From: Meira nashicola
Taxonomy: Eukaryota; Basidiomycota; Exobasidiomycetes; Exobasidiales; Brachybasidiaceae
Length of the DNA: 64,000 nt
Direction of reading: 5' to 3'
Assembly (NCBI GenBank): GCA_001600355.1
Contig: BCJU01000005.1
Coordinates: forward strand, 156,099 to 220,098
Positions 52,208-62,014 of the stretch are shown here, piece after piece. Position numbers and translations under genes: made by a program. Position 1 is the stretch's first letter. Each line of letters begins with the position of its first letter. The notes below the pieces were generated by a model, which worked only from the letters and a program-made list of their open reading frames with translations, ran no database searches and was not told the DNA's origin.

Positions 52208-53109
52208 ATGAGGAATTTAGCAAAATTGTACTCTATATGCAAGCAAACTTGTACCATTAGCAATTGGAATTGTATTTTACCTTTTTTGTGAGGAATAAAT
52301 GCTTGACAAGCAATATGAATGTCTTGTTACTCTTTCATTAATGAATATTGAACCTCCAGAAGGGTCATGGAAGTAGATAGACAAACTACCAATGGGGCAT
52401 ACCCTTTCCTTTCCGGTTCTTTCAGGTGATTTTGATTAGTCAAAATACATCGCTTCTCGATTGTCAATTCATACTTCTTACATATACATACTTTAGAGTA
52501 TGTGAATCAAGTGGTCTCTACTACATGCTAAGATTTATGACGAGAAGATGTTTCTGTATGCCTAATTTAAAGATCGGGCCAATACGCACACATTAGACGC
52601 GTCCAAAATCCTCCACACACAGAGTACACAGCGGCACGCGTGTAAATCAAATAAAAAAAAACCGGTTCATCTGCTTTTTAAACTCAAAATTTTTAAACAC
52701 TCTCCTAATGTGTGGAATGTTTTCGCGTAAATATGTGTATGTGTAGAAGACAATGCGTCAGTTAAACGAAAGAAGCGATAATACACGCACGCATGCGTGC
52801 CTGCCTTAGCGAATGTATAGAAGGAACTCTCTGAGTAGACAAGCGGGCGGCATGGGTATAATGCAATAGCTGCGTATGCGTGTAGGTTGCTTAAACCCGA
52901 TCGATAAGGAGAAGAAGGGGGTAGCGCGCCACACGAAAAGGTCCGCTGTAGAAAAAAAAAAAAGTGGGAGTTAATTTCAATGTCGGAGTGAGTGTATGTA
53001 TGTAGCTTCAACAGAAACGTAATTTCCTCTTCCTTCTTCCCTCACCCATCCATCATATTCGAAACCTAACTTTTTACGGACACTACCCTCTCTTTCTTCT
53101 CTCGCAAAG
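52208..53109. other. Intergenic region between PSF1 and the zinc transporter gene
   Basis: 0.9 kb with the PSF1 3' UTR and the transporter promoter. A pyrimidine-rich tract lies just before the transporter ATG (53025-53105). No gene is recognised. Confidence 0.5.
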
Positions 53110-54897
53110 ATGGCGTTTGGTAAAGAAGCGCGAATTATTACATTATTGGTGATCGATGTTGCATTTTTCTTTTTGGAAATTATTGTTGGATATGCCGTTG
53201 GCTCACTCGCACTCGTTGCCGATTCATTTCATATGTTAAATGATGTCATGTCTTTGGTTGTTGCATTGTATGCGGTCAAATTGGTAAACCAAGGAAATGA
53301 AAAACGTGATCCACGTTATTCTTATGGTTGGCAAAGAGCTGAAATTTTGGGAGCTTTGATCAATGGAGTTTTCCTTTTAGCACTTTGCTTTTCAATCTTT
53401 ATGGAAGCAATCGAACGTTTTGTAAATGTTACTGAAGTTCAAAATCCAAAATTAGTCGTTGTCGTTGGTTCTTTGGGCCTTGCTTCTAATATCATTGGTT
53501 TATTCTTATTCCACGATCATGGTCATTCACACGGAGGTCATTCACATGGTCACTCGCATGGCGCAGAAGGACACAGTCATAGTCATGGAGTTGAAGATGG
53601 ACATGATCATTCACATGAAGAACAACAACCTTCAACTAGTCCGATCAGCAAGAGACGTACACATGATCGCGAACGTTCAGAAAGTGTTAGTAGTTTATTA
53701 GGACATCCTGCCGCAACACGTGCTTATGTTGTCAGAACTGCTCACGATTTAGGATACGATGCAAATGCAGCAGGATCATCATCTCAAGATAGCCACGAAC
53801 GTGAAGGGCTCTTGAAGAATAAACAACAATCAAACAAATACGGATCTTCTTCTGCCGGATCACATTCACATGACCATAGCGAGAATGGACATTCACACGA
53901 CCATGATTTAGAAGATGGAGATGCAATGCGTTTACGGGGAAAGAAGTCTGGCTTCTTAGCAAGATTACGGGGTAAAGATGGAAACGATACCAAAAAGAGT
54001 GCTGGTGGTCATAGTCACGCAGGTCACGGACACAGTCATGGTGGAGGTGAAGGAAGTATGAATATGCAAGGCGTTTTCTTACACGTCTTAGGAGATGCTT
54101 TGGGTAACGTTGGTGTGATTGCATCTGGATTATTCATCGCTTTCAGTTCTGCTTGGTGGAGATATTATACAGATCCTGCAATCAGTTTCTTGATCACAAT
54201 CATCATTTTCCATAGCGCTTTACCTTTAGTAAAAAGTGCAAGCTTTATTCTATTACAAGGAGTTCCAAGTGCAGTTCCATTGGATGAAGTTCATTCTTCT
54301 TTACTCGAAGTTAAAGGTGTCTTGAGCGTTCACGAATTACACATTTGGCAATTAAGTGAATCAAAAAATGTTGCAAGCGTACACGTTTTAATTGATGTTG
54401 ATGAAGCAAATTTAACCGATCAAGCTGCCGCAAGTGTCGCCGCCGAACAATCTTCAACGACAACAAAGACTACCACTTCTATTGTCGATAATGGAGGCGT
54501 AAGTCCATCTTCACGTTCATTATTAATTCCACAAGAACATCGTTACATGGAAATCGCTCAACAAATTCGTAATAAACTTCACAAATTTAACATTCATTCA
54601 TCGACCATTCAACCTGAATTCGTTCGAGGTGGAATGCGTGGAGTTGCACGTGCTCATGGAGTTGAAATTGATGAACATGTTACGAATGCAATTGGAAAAT
54701 TAGTTTCAAAACAAGGTGAATTAGTTGAACGTACGATTTCAAGAAATGGTTCTTCTGCTTGTTTGATCGCTTGTGGTCCTGATGGTTCTTGTGTCGATTC
54801 TGCTTGTTGTCCACCAATTAATTCAAATGAAGAAGCAGCAAAAAGTACTACAGTCAAACCTGCTTCATCACAAGAACATGACCATGATCATACATAG
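53110..54897 (+). CDS. Cation diffusion facilitator, Zrc1/Cot1-like zinc transporter
   Basis: 595 aa, intronless. Six membrane segments are expected: four before residue ~140 (LLVIDVAFFFLEIIVGYAVG; DSFHMLNDVMSLVVALYAV with the TM2 metal residues; AEILGALINGVFLLALCF; VVVVGSLGLASNIIGLFLF). Two come after a ~190-residue cytosolic loop (VFLHVLGDALGNVGVIASG; DPAISFLITIIIFHSALPL). The loop has several His-rich blocks of the (HSHG)n type. A cytosolic C-terminal domain (VHELHIWQLSESKNVASVHV) follows. The family exports zinc into the vacuole or secretory pathway in exchange for protons. The C-terminus adds an unusual Cys-rich stretch (CLIACGPDGSCVDSACC) and ends with a short His/Asp tail. Confidence 0.93.
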   Translation: MAFGKEARIITLLVIDVAFFFLEIIVGYAVGSLALVADSFHMLNDVMSLVVALYAVKLVNQGNEKRDPRYSYGWQRAEILGALINGVFLLALCFSIFMEAIERFVNVTEVQNPKLVVVVGSLGLASNIIGLFLFHDHGHSHGGHSHGHSHGAEGHSHSHGVEDGHDHSHEEQQPSTSPISKRRTHDRERSESVSSLLGHPAATRAYVVRTAHDLGYDANAAGSSSQDSHEREGLLKNKQQSNKYGSSSAGSHSHDHSENGHSHDHDLEDGDAMRLRGKKSGFLARLRGKDGNDTKKSAGGHSHAGHGHSHGGGEGSMNMQGVFLHVLGDALGNVGVIASGLFIAFSSAWWRYYTDPAISFLITIIIFHSALPLVKSASFILLQGVPSAVPLDEVHSSLLEVKGVLSVHELHIWQLSESKNVASVHVLIDVDEANLTDQAAASVAAEQSSTTTKTTTSIVDNGGVSPSSRSLLIPQEHRYMEIAQQIRNKLHKFNIHSSTIQPEFVRGGMRGVARAHGVEIDEHVTNAIGKLVSKQGELVERTISRNGSSACLIACGPDGSCVDSACCPPINSNEEAAKSTTVKPASSQEHDHDHT

Positions 54898-55086
54898 ATT
54901 CAATCAAAATGCTTGAGTTGGTCTTCCTTTTTCATCTCTTTAACTTATTGAATTATTGTGTAAAATTAATCTTGCCTCGTCTAAAGTGCAAATTACGAAT
55001 GCAAAGGTATATTATTTCTTCATTGTGCTATGTTTTACAAATTGCGTGACTTTATTGTACAAAATTAAGAAAGCTATCCCTCTTTA

Positions 55087-56937
55087 TTAAACGGCTGCCG
55101 TTCTACGTGAACCTTCATTGGCCAAAGATCTTGCCAAACGTTCATCAATTTGCTTACGTCGATCATCTTCATCAAGTAAAGATTGTTTAAGTGTAACTTT
55201 GATCACTTTCAAACGATCTTCAATCTCTTGAACTTCTTGAGATAAGTTTGATAAAATTTGCATTTGTTTTTCTCGATCAATTTCAAATTCAGCTCCTCGA
55301 ACGATACTCCAATCAATATGCCTTTTACACTTTCGTTTAGAATGTCCGCAAATGGAAGCTATAATCTCTAAAGGCGAATCTCCTTCTGGCTGTTCCTCGC
55401 CACCTTCATTAATTTTGCCATCTAATGGCTTTTCTTCGCTCAGGATCTCCTTTCCGATTGTACTAGATGACCAATCCTGAAACCTCTCATCTTCCCAATG
55501 CAATCGTTCATCATATCCGCACCTTGGCTGACCACGATTATTATCAGCGTTTGTTGTGGAAGATTTGTTGACTTTTTTGGGTTTTGCACCTCTTTTGTTC
55601 GTCTTTGTTGTCGAATTATCATTCTCTTCTCCTCGAATTGGCTCTAATGTAGAAGCACGATCTTCGGCTAAGTGAAAGAATTTTGTTCGAGATGCCAAGA
55701 CATCTAAAGCCTTGTTTACCATATCACGTTTTGATTCAATTCGTTTTTGCTGTTCGTTCAAACGTACGATTTCCTCTATTTGCGGTAAGATGATCGAATG
55801 TTGTTCACTTAAATCAACAGAAGTGAGTGTAGTTGATGTACCATTACTCTCTGCTTTGACGAGTGATGTAATTGATTCTGACATATCTTCACCTAGCAAA
55901 GATTTTAGCCAATTTGAACGATCATCATTTTGCTCTGAAGTCCAAATCACAATCCCTTCTCGACGCTTTGCAGAGGCTATTCGAGGTAATCTCAGCATCT
56001 TTTCCGCTAAAGATTTTTCATAAACTGCGCTTCTGTTCGCTGATTTGTTTATTCCATTCCCATTTGCATGTCCACCATTTATAGCTTTTATCTTTTGTGA
56101 AGCAACAATGATTCCACATCGTTCACTACAATACCTTGAAAGAGGTCGTAAAGCAGCATGTGTACATTCTGTTCTGATGCATTTAGGTTTCCAAGTCGTT
56201 CTTTTTTCCGTCGATTTTTCGCAATTTGGACAAATGAAAATATCCACTAATTCTGCTTGTTCATCTTTCATTTTCATACAAATCGTATGATACCAATCGT
56301 CACATCGATCACATGCGATCATCATTCGTTCTTCATCATAAAGTGATTGACAGATGCAGTATAATTTTGTATCTGATTCTTCTTCTGTTGTTGGTATGAT
56401 GGCCAAGTCTGGTTCAGGTGTTGCTATGATTGATTCTTGTCTTTCAATCTTTGCTTTCTTGTTGGCAGTATTTGGTTTACGACCTTTCTTTGTTGTATTT
56501 GGTGCACTTTGCTTCTTTGCCTTCTTTTTCGTGTTTGTAGTTATAATAGTTGGAGTTGCAGCTCTTGAAGTTGTAGAAGATTGAGGCGGTACAGAAGATG
56601 AAGGTGATGGTTGATTTTCCATTTCTTCTACTTTAATTCCTGTTGCTGACAAGGCTGAGGCTGAATCTGATTCATGCGTCATTTTTGCTTTTTTCGCAGC
56701 AGGCGGCTGTGCGGACATTGAGGTTGAATTATTGTTGTTGTTGTTGCTATTAAAGGCCGAAATGTCATCATCGTACATTTGATTTACTTCTTGATTTTGT
56801 GCATCAGATTGATCTATTGCACTTGTTGTTGTCCCGTGCGATGTGATTATTGAATTTTGATCCTGCATTCCCTTTTCTTCTCCTCCGCTTTTTTCTTCGG
56901 CATTTAACGGACCGAGCGTGGAATTTGATGATGACAT
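55087..56937 (-). CDS. COMPASS subunit Cfp1/Spp1-like PHD protein
   Basis: 616 aa, intronless. The first ~190 residues are Ser/Asn/Lys-rich and disordered. A PHD finger lies at ~193-240 (LYCICQSLYDEERMMIACDRCDDWYHTIC...ICPNC) with the Trp and acidic residues expected for H3K4me3 binding. A second Cys cluster follows at ~250-275 (CIRTECTHAALRPLSRYCSERCG). A coiled-coil middle and a C-terminal Cys/His block (ICGHSKRKCKRHIDW) complete the Cfp1/Spp1 pattern. Spp1/Cfp1 tethers the Set1 complex to chromatin. No CXXC domain is present, as in fungal Spp1. Confidence 0.87.
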   Translation of the reverse strand: MSSSNSTLGPLNAEEKSGGEEKGMQDQNSIITSHGTTTSAIDQSDAQNQEVNQMYDDDISAFNSNNNNNNSTSMSAQPPAAKKAKMTHESDSASALSATGIKVEEMENQPSPSSSVPPQSSTTSRAATPTIITTNTKKKAKKQSAPNTTKKGRKPNTANKKAKIERQESIIATPEPDLAIIPTTEEESDTKLYCICQSLYDEERMMIACDRCDDWYHTICMKMKDEQAELVDIFICPNCEKSTEKRTTWKPKCIRTECTHAALRPLSRYCSERCGIIVASQKIKAINGGHANGNGINKSANRSAVYEKSLAEKMLRLPRIASAKRREGIVIWTSEQNDDRSNWLKSLLGEDMSESITSLVKAESNGTSTTLTSVDLSEQHSIILPQIEEIVRLNEQQKRIESKRDMVNKALDVLASRTKFFHLAEDRASTLEPIRGEENDNSTTKTNKRGAKPKKVNKSSTTNADNNRGQPRCGYDERLHWEDERFQDWSSSTIGKEILSEEKPLDGKINEGGEEQPEGDSPLEIIASICGHSKRKCKRHIDWSIVRGAEFEIDREKQMQILSNLSQEVQEIEDRLKVIKVTLKQSLLDEDDRRKQIDERLARSLANEGSRRTAAV

Positions 56938-57178
56938 GTCTTACACTCTATTGCATTTGAAGAGGCATTCCCTTAGACTGTGCTCATATCAATCCCAATA
57001 TGCCCTGTCCCGCGATTTGATGGAAAAGGTTAAAAGAAGATTTGATCATAGGACATGTGTTTATCCTCGTCGTTTACGCGTCAAACAACACTTTTACGTA
57101 CAGCGCGGAGAATGTGTTAGCTGACCTCCCTCGCCTCTTCAGTTTTGTAATCTTAGAGACATGTTTGAACTGCATGCA
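56938..57178. other. Upstream region of the PHD-protein gene
   Basis: 240 bases between the PHD-protein start and the inverted eEF1B fragment. No gene is seen; it likely includes promoter sequence. Confidence 0.45.
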
Positions 57179-57417
57179 ATGTTGCAAATCACTTTGGTCT
57201 TTGAAGCTGAAAAGGTTTCTTTGGACGAAGTACAAGAAGAAATTGCCGAAAAACGCGGATTACGTCCAATCATCAGATGTTGCCGCCATGCAAAAACTTT
57301 AAGATGGTACTCGTCATCATCATCGAAAACCGGTTTATTTTCTACAAAAGAATTTTTCGTATCTTGTAGCACTTTATATCCGCTCATGTGTAGCTAATGC
57401 GATCTGCTTTTAGACCT
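57179..57417 (+). pseudogene. Inverted 3'-end fragment of the eEF1B beta gene
   Basis: This segment matches 58542-58778 (end of the eEF1B gene and its 3' UTR) in the opposite orientation. It starts at MLQITLVFEAEKVSLDE, the conserved end of eEF1B, has one extra base near 57250-57265 that shifts the frame, and then regains the last codons ([10 protein letters not shown]) in another frame. The first ~80 bases are clearly diverged. From about 57269 onward, through stop codon and 3' UTR, the two copies are nearly identical. It is not expected to make protein. Confidence 0.88.
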
Positions 57418-57770
57418 GTTCTCCTAATAGCATTTTCAGACCAGCGTACATAATTCTGGCATTGCGCAGCGCACGCATCTGGTTGGGGGCTTGGGGCGGG
57501 GCCGGTAAAATAGCCAAAAGGCAGCCGAGCAGCGAGCGAGGGTAAAACCTGCTTTGCTCACTAGTTGGTCTGTGTTTCGCTGGCTTTAGCTCTGTGTACG
57601 GTAGTATATGCTTGGGTACAAAAAGTATGGCTGGGGAAGAGAAGTTGAAAAAAGGAGGTCTGAACTCCACTCAAAATGAAATAATATCCGTGCAGAGAAA
57701 AAGACGAACAACAAAATAGAATTACTTTGTTACATCACCATCACCATCAACAACAATTACTTATAACAAC
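57418..57770. promoter_or_regulatory. Upstream region of the acyl-CoA-binding protein gene
   Basis: About 350 bases with an unusually G-rich patch near 57482-57505 (GGGGG, GGGG and GGGG runs in 20 bases) in AT-rich DNA. It includes the promoter and 5' UTR of the following gene. Specific factors are not assigned. Confidence 0.45.
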
Positions 57771-58165
57771 ATGTCTGCTGCTAAATTCGATGAAGCCGTC
57801 AAAATTGTCGGTAGTATGCCAAAAGATGGACCAGTTCAACCAACTCAAGAAGATCAATTGAAATTTTACGGTTTATTCAAACAAGCAACAATTGGTGACG
57901 TAAACACTTCTCGTCCTGGTATGATGGGTGAGTAATAATATTGCCAAAAAAATAATCGAAAGAGGGTGATTTACTGATTTGTGAAACCACCTTATCCTTC
58001 TTTTTAGACTTTACTGGAAAGTACAAATGGGATGCATGGAAGAAAAATGAAGGATTATCTAAAGATGACGCAAAATCTCAATACGTTGCCGCTTTGATCG
58101 CAATTCTCGAAAAGAACGGTGAACAAGATGATGCTAAACAATGGTTGAGCCAATTGAAAGATTAA
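57771..58165 (+). CDS. ACB1: Acyl-CoA-binding protein
   Basis: Exon 1 is 57771-57927; an 80-nt intron (57928-58007, GTGAGT...TAG) precedes exon 2, 58008-58165. The product is 104 aa, slightly longer than the ~87-aa norm. Conserved ligand-binding blocks are present: QLKFYGLFKQATIGD, then FTGKYKWDAWKKNEGLSKDDAK, and YVAAL near the end. It is a cytosolic carrier of long-chain acyl-CoA, the product of the FAS encoded 23 kb away. It sits between the two inverted copies of the eEF1B 3' end. Confidence 0.96.
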
Positions 58166-58541
58166 AGGAGAGAACATGTTCTCCTCAAAGTTAAAGCCTA
58201 TCTGATGATTGAATGTAATCTCATATTCTACTGCATGTAGCATTAAGGAATTTTAACAATATCTTTATAAATCATTGTATACACTCTGCTTTTTGAATTC
58301 TGATGATCAGCATAAATAATTTAGGAGCTCGATGCGTACTCTAAACTCAAATTTCACTCAATCACTGCCAGAATTACGATGGTATATCTGAAAATGCATC
58401 ACAAACGTTTAGAGCCACGCTGGTGTTTCTTGAATTAATCAAACATGTAGTCAGAACTAAAGCAACACCCTCCAGGGCGTGCGCACAGCCTGGAAGGTTG
58501 TCCAGGGCTAGATTACGCGTGATGTAGGTGCGGGAGATTTA
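58166..58541. other. Convergent intergenic region ACB1 / eEF1B
   Basis: 376 bases containing both 3' UTRs. A modest imperfect GC hairpin lies near 58470-58500 (CCTCCAGG / CCTGGAAGG). No gene is seen. Confidence 0.45.
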
Positions 58542-58655
58542 AGGTCTAAAAACAATCGCATTAGCTACTTATGAGCGGATATGAAGTGCTACAAGATACG
58601 AAAAATTCTTTTGTAGAAAATAAACCGGTTTTCGATGATGATGACGAGTACCATC

Positions 58656-59677
58656 TTAAAGTTTTTGCATGGCGGCAACATCTGATGACTGGACATAGTC
58701 TTCAAATTCTGCGATCTCTTCTTGTAACTCATCCAAAGAAACCTTTTCATCTTCAACGACTAAAGTGATTTGCAACATGTTAACACCGTATCCGACTGGA
58801 ACGAGTTTGGAAGCACCCCAAACCAAACCATCCTTTTCGATGGAACGAACGGAAGTTTCGAGAGCCTTCATGTCGGTTTCATCATCCCAAGGCTTGACTT
58901 GCAATGTAACAACGGACTTGTGAACAGTCTTACCCTTGACGGCTTCCTTCTCTGCCTTCTTTTTGTTGTATTCGGCAACACGTTCAGCCTTGACACGTTC
59001 AGCCTCGGCATCTTCGTCGTCGTCAGAGGCGAACAAGTCAACGTCATCATCATCGTCAGCAGCAGCACCTCCAGCAGCGGCGGCAGCGGCAGGTGTGGAA
59101 GCACCGAAGATACCGGAGATCAAGGTAGCAGCCTTGGACTTGTCACCTGCCAAGCCAGGGTGTTCGACACCGTAGCTGGCAATGTGTTGGTACCAACGTG
59201 CAACGTGAGGGAACTTCTTTTCGAATGGCAATCTGACGGCGTCGTAAACGGCAACATCAGCTTGAGATGGGGTGTGGCTGTAAGAAGAGTAGTAACAAGA
59301 AAAATGTCAGTTTTGATTGCTTTTTCAGTATGACAACCCAAAAGCACCTTTCTCATCATCACTCCCTCGCCGTTCAAGTCAGTATGATTGGTAAATTATG
59401 GTTTCTTCAACGCAAAAAAGGCGCGGGGTCTTAAGCCGCTGGGCTCGGAAACACGGACCAAATCAAGTATATCATCTTTCCAACAGAAGAGAGTGTGCCA
59501 GTACTACAGCAATATTTACGATATCCATCCCAACTCTCCAACAAATTTCAAAGTATGTCATTCTTGCGCCAAAATATCATCATCTACTCACCCATCAACG
59601 AAAGAGCGATCGCTCAAGAATTTCTCCAAAGCTGCCAAGTTGGCATCGGTAGACATATCGGGAAGACCGGCAGACAT
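58656..59677 (-). CDS. EFB1: Translation elongation factor eEF1B beta (guanine exchange subunit)
   Basis: Exon 1 is 59592-59677 ([18 protein letters not shown]); intron 59278-59591 is 314 nt; exon 2 is 58656-59277. The 235-aa product has a GST-like N-terminal part ([32 protein letters not shown]), an Ala/Asp-rich acidic hinge ([20 protein letters not shown]), and the C-terminal exchange domain ([20 protein letters not shown]...[15 protein letters not shown]...MQKL). It recharges eEF1A with GTP. The long intron stands out against the ~70-nt norm and carries a probable box C/D snoRNA. The last exon has an inverted partial copy 1.3 kb away. Confidence 0.96.
59372..59486 (-). ncRNA. Probable box C/D snoRNA, snR18/U18-like, in the eEF1B intron
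   Basis: Inside the 314-nt intron, the minus strand reads TTTGGTCCGTGTTTC (59448-59462). Its reverse complement contains GAAACACGGACCAA, a conserved 25S rRNA segment that is the U18 methylation target region in yeast (A649/C650). A D'-like CCGA follows it directly. A C-like ATGATAT (~59470-59476) lies upstream and a perfect CTGA D box (59379-59382) downstream, giving about 99 nt. Short flanking AAG/CTT and GTT/AAC matches could form a terminal stem. In Saccharomyces snR18 also lies in the EFB1 intron, so host gene and guide agree. The C and D' boxes are imperfect. Confidence 0.7.
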
Positions 59678-60166
59678 TTTGTATATTTGTGTTTAGTAGT
59701 GGTGGTCTAAACGAGAGGTGATTGTGTATGATAGATGGTTGAAAGTGGTAGAAATCTTGAGCAGTCAATCTTCTATGAATTTCTTACAATCTTCTCAATA
59801 TTCCGTCTGTATTATGCGTGCGTGTGCACGCTTGCTTAACAAAAAAAAAAGGACAAAAAATTTCCTAAAACACATGCTCCAAGGAACGAATAATTAAGAA
59901 GGTTTAAGGCTTTTTGGCCACCTACACTGATCTGACGCCCGTTCGAGGTTTAAATTTGGCTCAAGATCCGTGCGCGCTAGAGAAACAGTGTATGGCACGT
60001 GTACTTTCGAAACGTACCCCAAGAGTCACTCATTCAATCGATGGGTTGATGATGATGTTGATATTAAACATCATCGTGACGGAACAGGGTATACAGTGTT
60101 TGGGTAGCGTAAATGGTCACAATTACATGAAAGATATTATCTGAAAGAACCGATATGATGTCGCCT
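59678..60166. other. Intergenic region upstream of eEF1B
   Basis: 489 bases between the eEF1B start and the stop of the Cys-rich secreted-protein gene, both on the minus strand. It is likely the eEF1B promoter. An A-run lies at 59841-59850. No gene is recognised. Confidence 0.5.
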
Positions 60167-60872
60167 TCAGCAATATTGACCGGGAATAACGGCCTCGCAC
60201 CCTGAAGATTGGTGGGGAGGAAAGCGCATTTAGTCAGCATATAAACTAGTCTAGTAAATGCACTGATGAAACTACTCACCCTTTCTGTCCATGTAAGTAT
60301 GACAATCATCAGGATTCTTGCAGCATCGAATACAAATTCTGCCTGTACTTGGCTCAACCAACTCGACATATGATGAAACTGAAAATGAAAAACAACAATG
60401 TCAATCTTTTTGAATTGTTCCATACTCTTTTTTGGAATTGATACTTACAGCCTCTGCAAGAACTATCTGTTGGATTACCTCTACCACCATCACCTCCATT
60501 TGAATCATATTGTCCTCCATCATCACTGGGAATCAAAGTGGGTAGCTTGCTGGCATCAATACAGCCAGTGATTTGTTTATAACGTAAGTCACCACTTTTT
60601 TTATAACGCTTCTCTACGAAATGCGGTCCATCTGTCCAAAAATCGGTTGGAAGTTGCCATTGGCCATCATAAGGTTGTGTACACCATGAGTTTACAAGAT
60701 CGTTTGAACCATTTTCACTATCACCGATTGACATACGAGATTTGGGTAAAATGAAACAATATGTATCTGCATTTTTTGCTCGGACAACCAGATGTGAATC
60801 TGCAAATGATTGTTGGAATAATAAGCCGTTAAGGATTGCCATCAGCAAGAACAATGAGGTAAAATAAATCAT
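60167..60872 (-). CDS. Small Cys-rich secreted protein, basidiomycete-type, unknown function
   Basis: Three exons: 60449-60872, 60280-60378 and 60167-60201, with introns of 70 and 72 nt. All phases agree and the frame closes at TGA, giving 185 aa. The N-terminus MIYFTSLFLLMAILNGLLFQ is a signal peptide. The mature part has YCFILPKS, WCTQPYDGQWQLP, QITGCIDASK, SDDGGQYDSNGGDGGRGNP, a CIRCCKNPDDC cluster, and ends VIPGQYC. This combination resembles a conserved secreted protein family I associate with basidiomycetes; its function is unknown. The paired Cys suggest a disulfide-stabilised extracellular protein. An ATG further upstream would put the signal peptide internal and is not preferred. Confidence 0.85.
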
Positions 60873-62014
60873 TCTTGCGAGTGAATGATTGAAGAATATA
60901 AGAAAAAGGGGATAAATTGGTTTCATCCGGGTGGGGCCTGCTGGGTTTAAATACCACTTTTTTGATTTTTTTGTATCTGAAATCCATTTGCGGCTCAAAA
61001 TTATCCGAATATAATGATAATACCAAAAATGACTTACAATATTGATCTCGCAATGAAAGTCCGACTACCCATTTTTTAGAAATTGATAAAAAACTCAGGC
61101 CAATACTTCAGGAATCATAACAGAGAAGTGAAAATTACATGAGCCAAGTTATTTGAAAATACACGGCGCCGTGGAACGATGAGCTCATTTATAAGCATTG
61201 ATGATAAATTTTTGCGTGGATCAGTACTACTTTATATGACGGAAATAAATATTAGCCACGGAACAGCGTGGCAATGTGAGCGGGGCAAAAATGTCGGATG
61301 TTTCGCATTTTGCCAAGCTTCATAAGACCCGATATCTTGCAAAAAGGTTCCGTGATTGAGGGATCTGCTTTATTGCACGTGATCAAGCGCGGTTTCTATT
61401 CTATGCCTTAAATACTGACGTCTTAGTGGTAGCAAACTAGCAATTGTTGACAGATTCAAAGCAACACGCGCCTGACTTTAAGTTGATACTGTACGCGTGC
61501 CTTGACATGTAGTGTTGATTGATGTTCTCTCTGTACAGAAATAAGACTGCAAAAGTGCTTCCTACGAAGAAAAGTGTTGTTCTTTTGTTTACGCTCATTA
61601 ATTCTTCTCATTCAAAAGATTTGATGCATAGATGCATAAGAATCATGCAGTAAGCTCCACAAGAGAAAAACGTTTGAACCAGTCATTGAGATATATCATC
61701 TTCTATCAACCATCATTTGATAATTTATACGCAATACCAAGGAGAAATACACTCATCAAATCGGAGGAGGAAAATTACACTACACCTCTTTAACTTTCCT
61801 TTGAATCTCGTTCAAACTGCCTGCATTTACACTTTGTCTTGCTTTGTTGCCCATTTCACACAAAGCGCTGGTCGCACTGTCTATTTTGGGTAGCTCAAAA
61901 AATAAGCATCAAGAGGATCGTAAAAAGAAGCGTAGTAGTTTATACAGTAACAGAATTGGCTTAGGCTGGCAAAAGCAGCAAAATTATTATTTTTATAGAT
62001 CGTCAAAAATAATT
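60873..62014. promoter_or_regulatory. Divergent region between secreted-protein gene and kinesin gene
   Basis: 1.14 kb between two divergent start codons. No coding or RNA gene is recognised. It should contain both promoters. Confidence 0.5.

Noticed and set aside
59307..59362. A second C/D-like pair (GTGATGA and CTGA) near the 3' end of the eEF1B intron
   Set aside because: The span is only about 56 nt and I see no rRNA-complementary guide. The CTGAC near the acceptor is better explained as the branch point.
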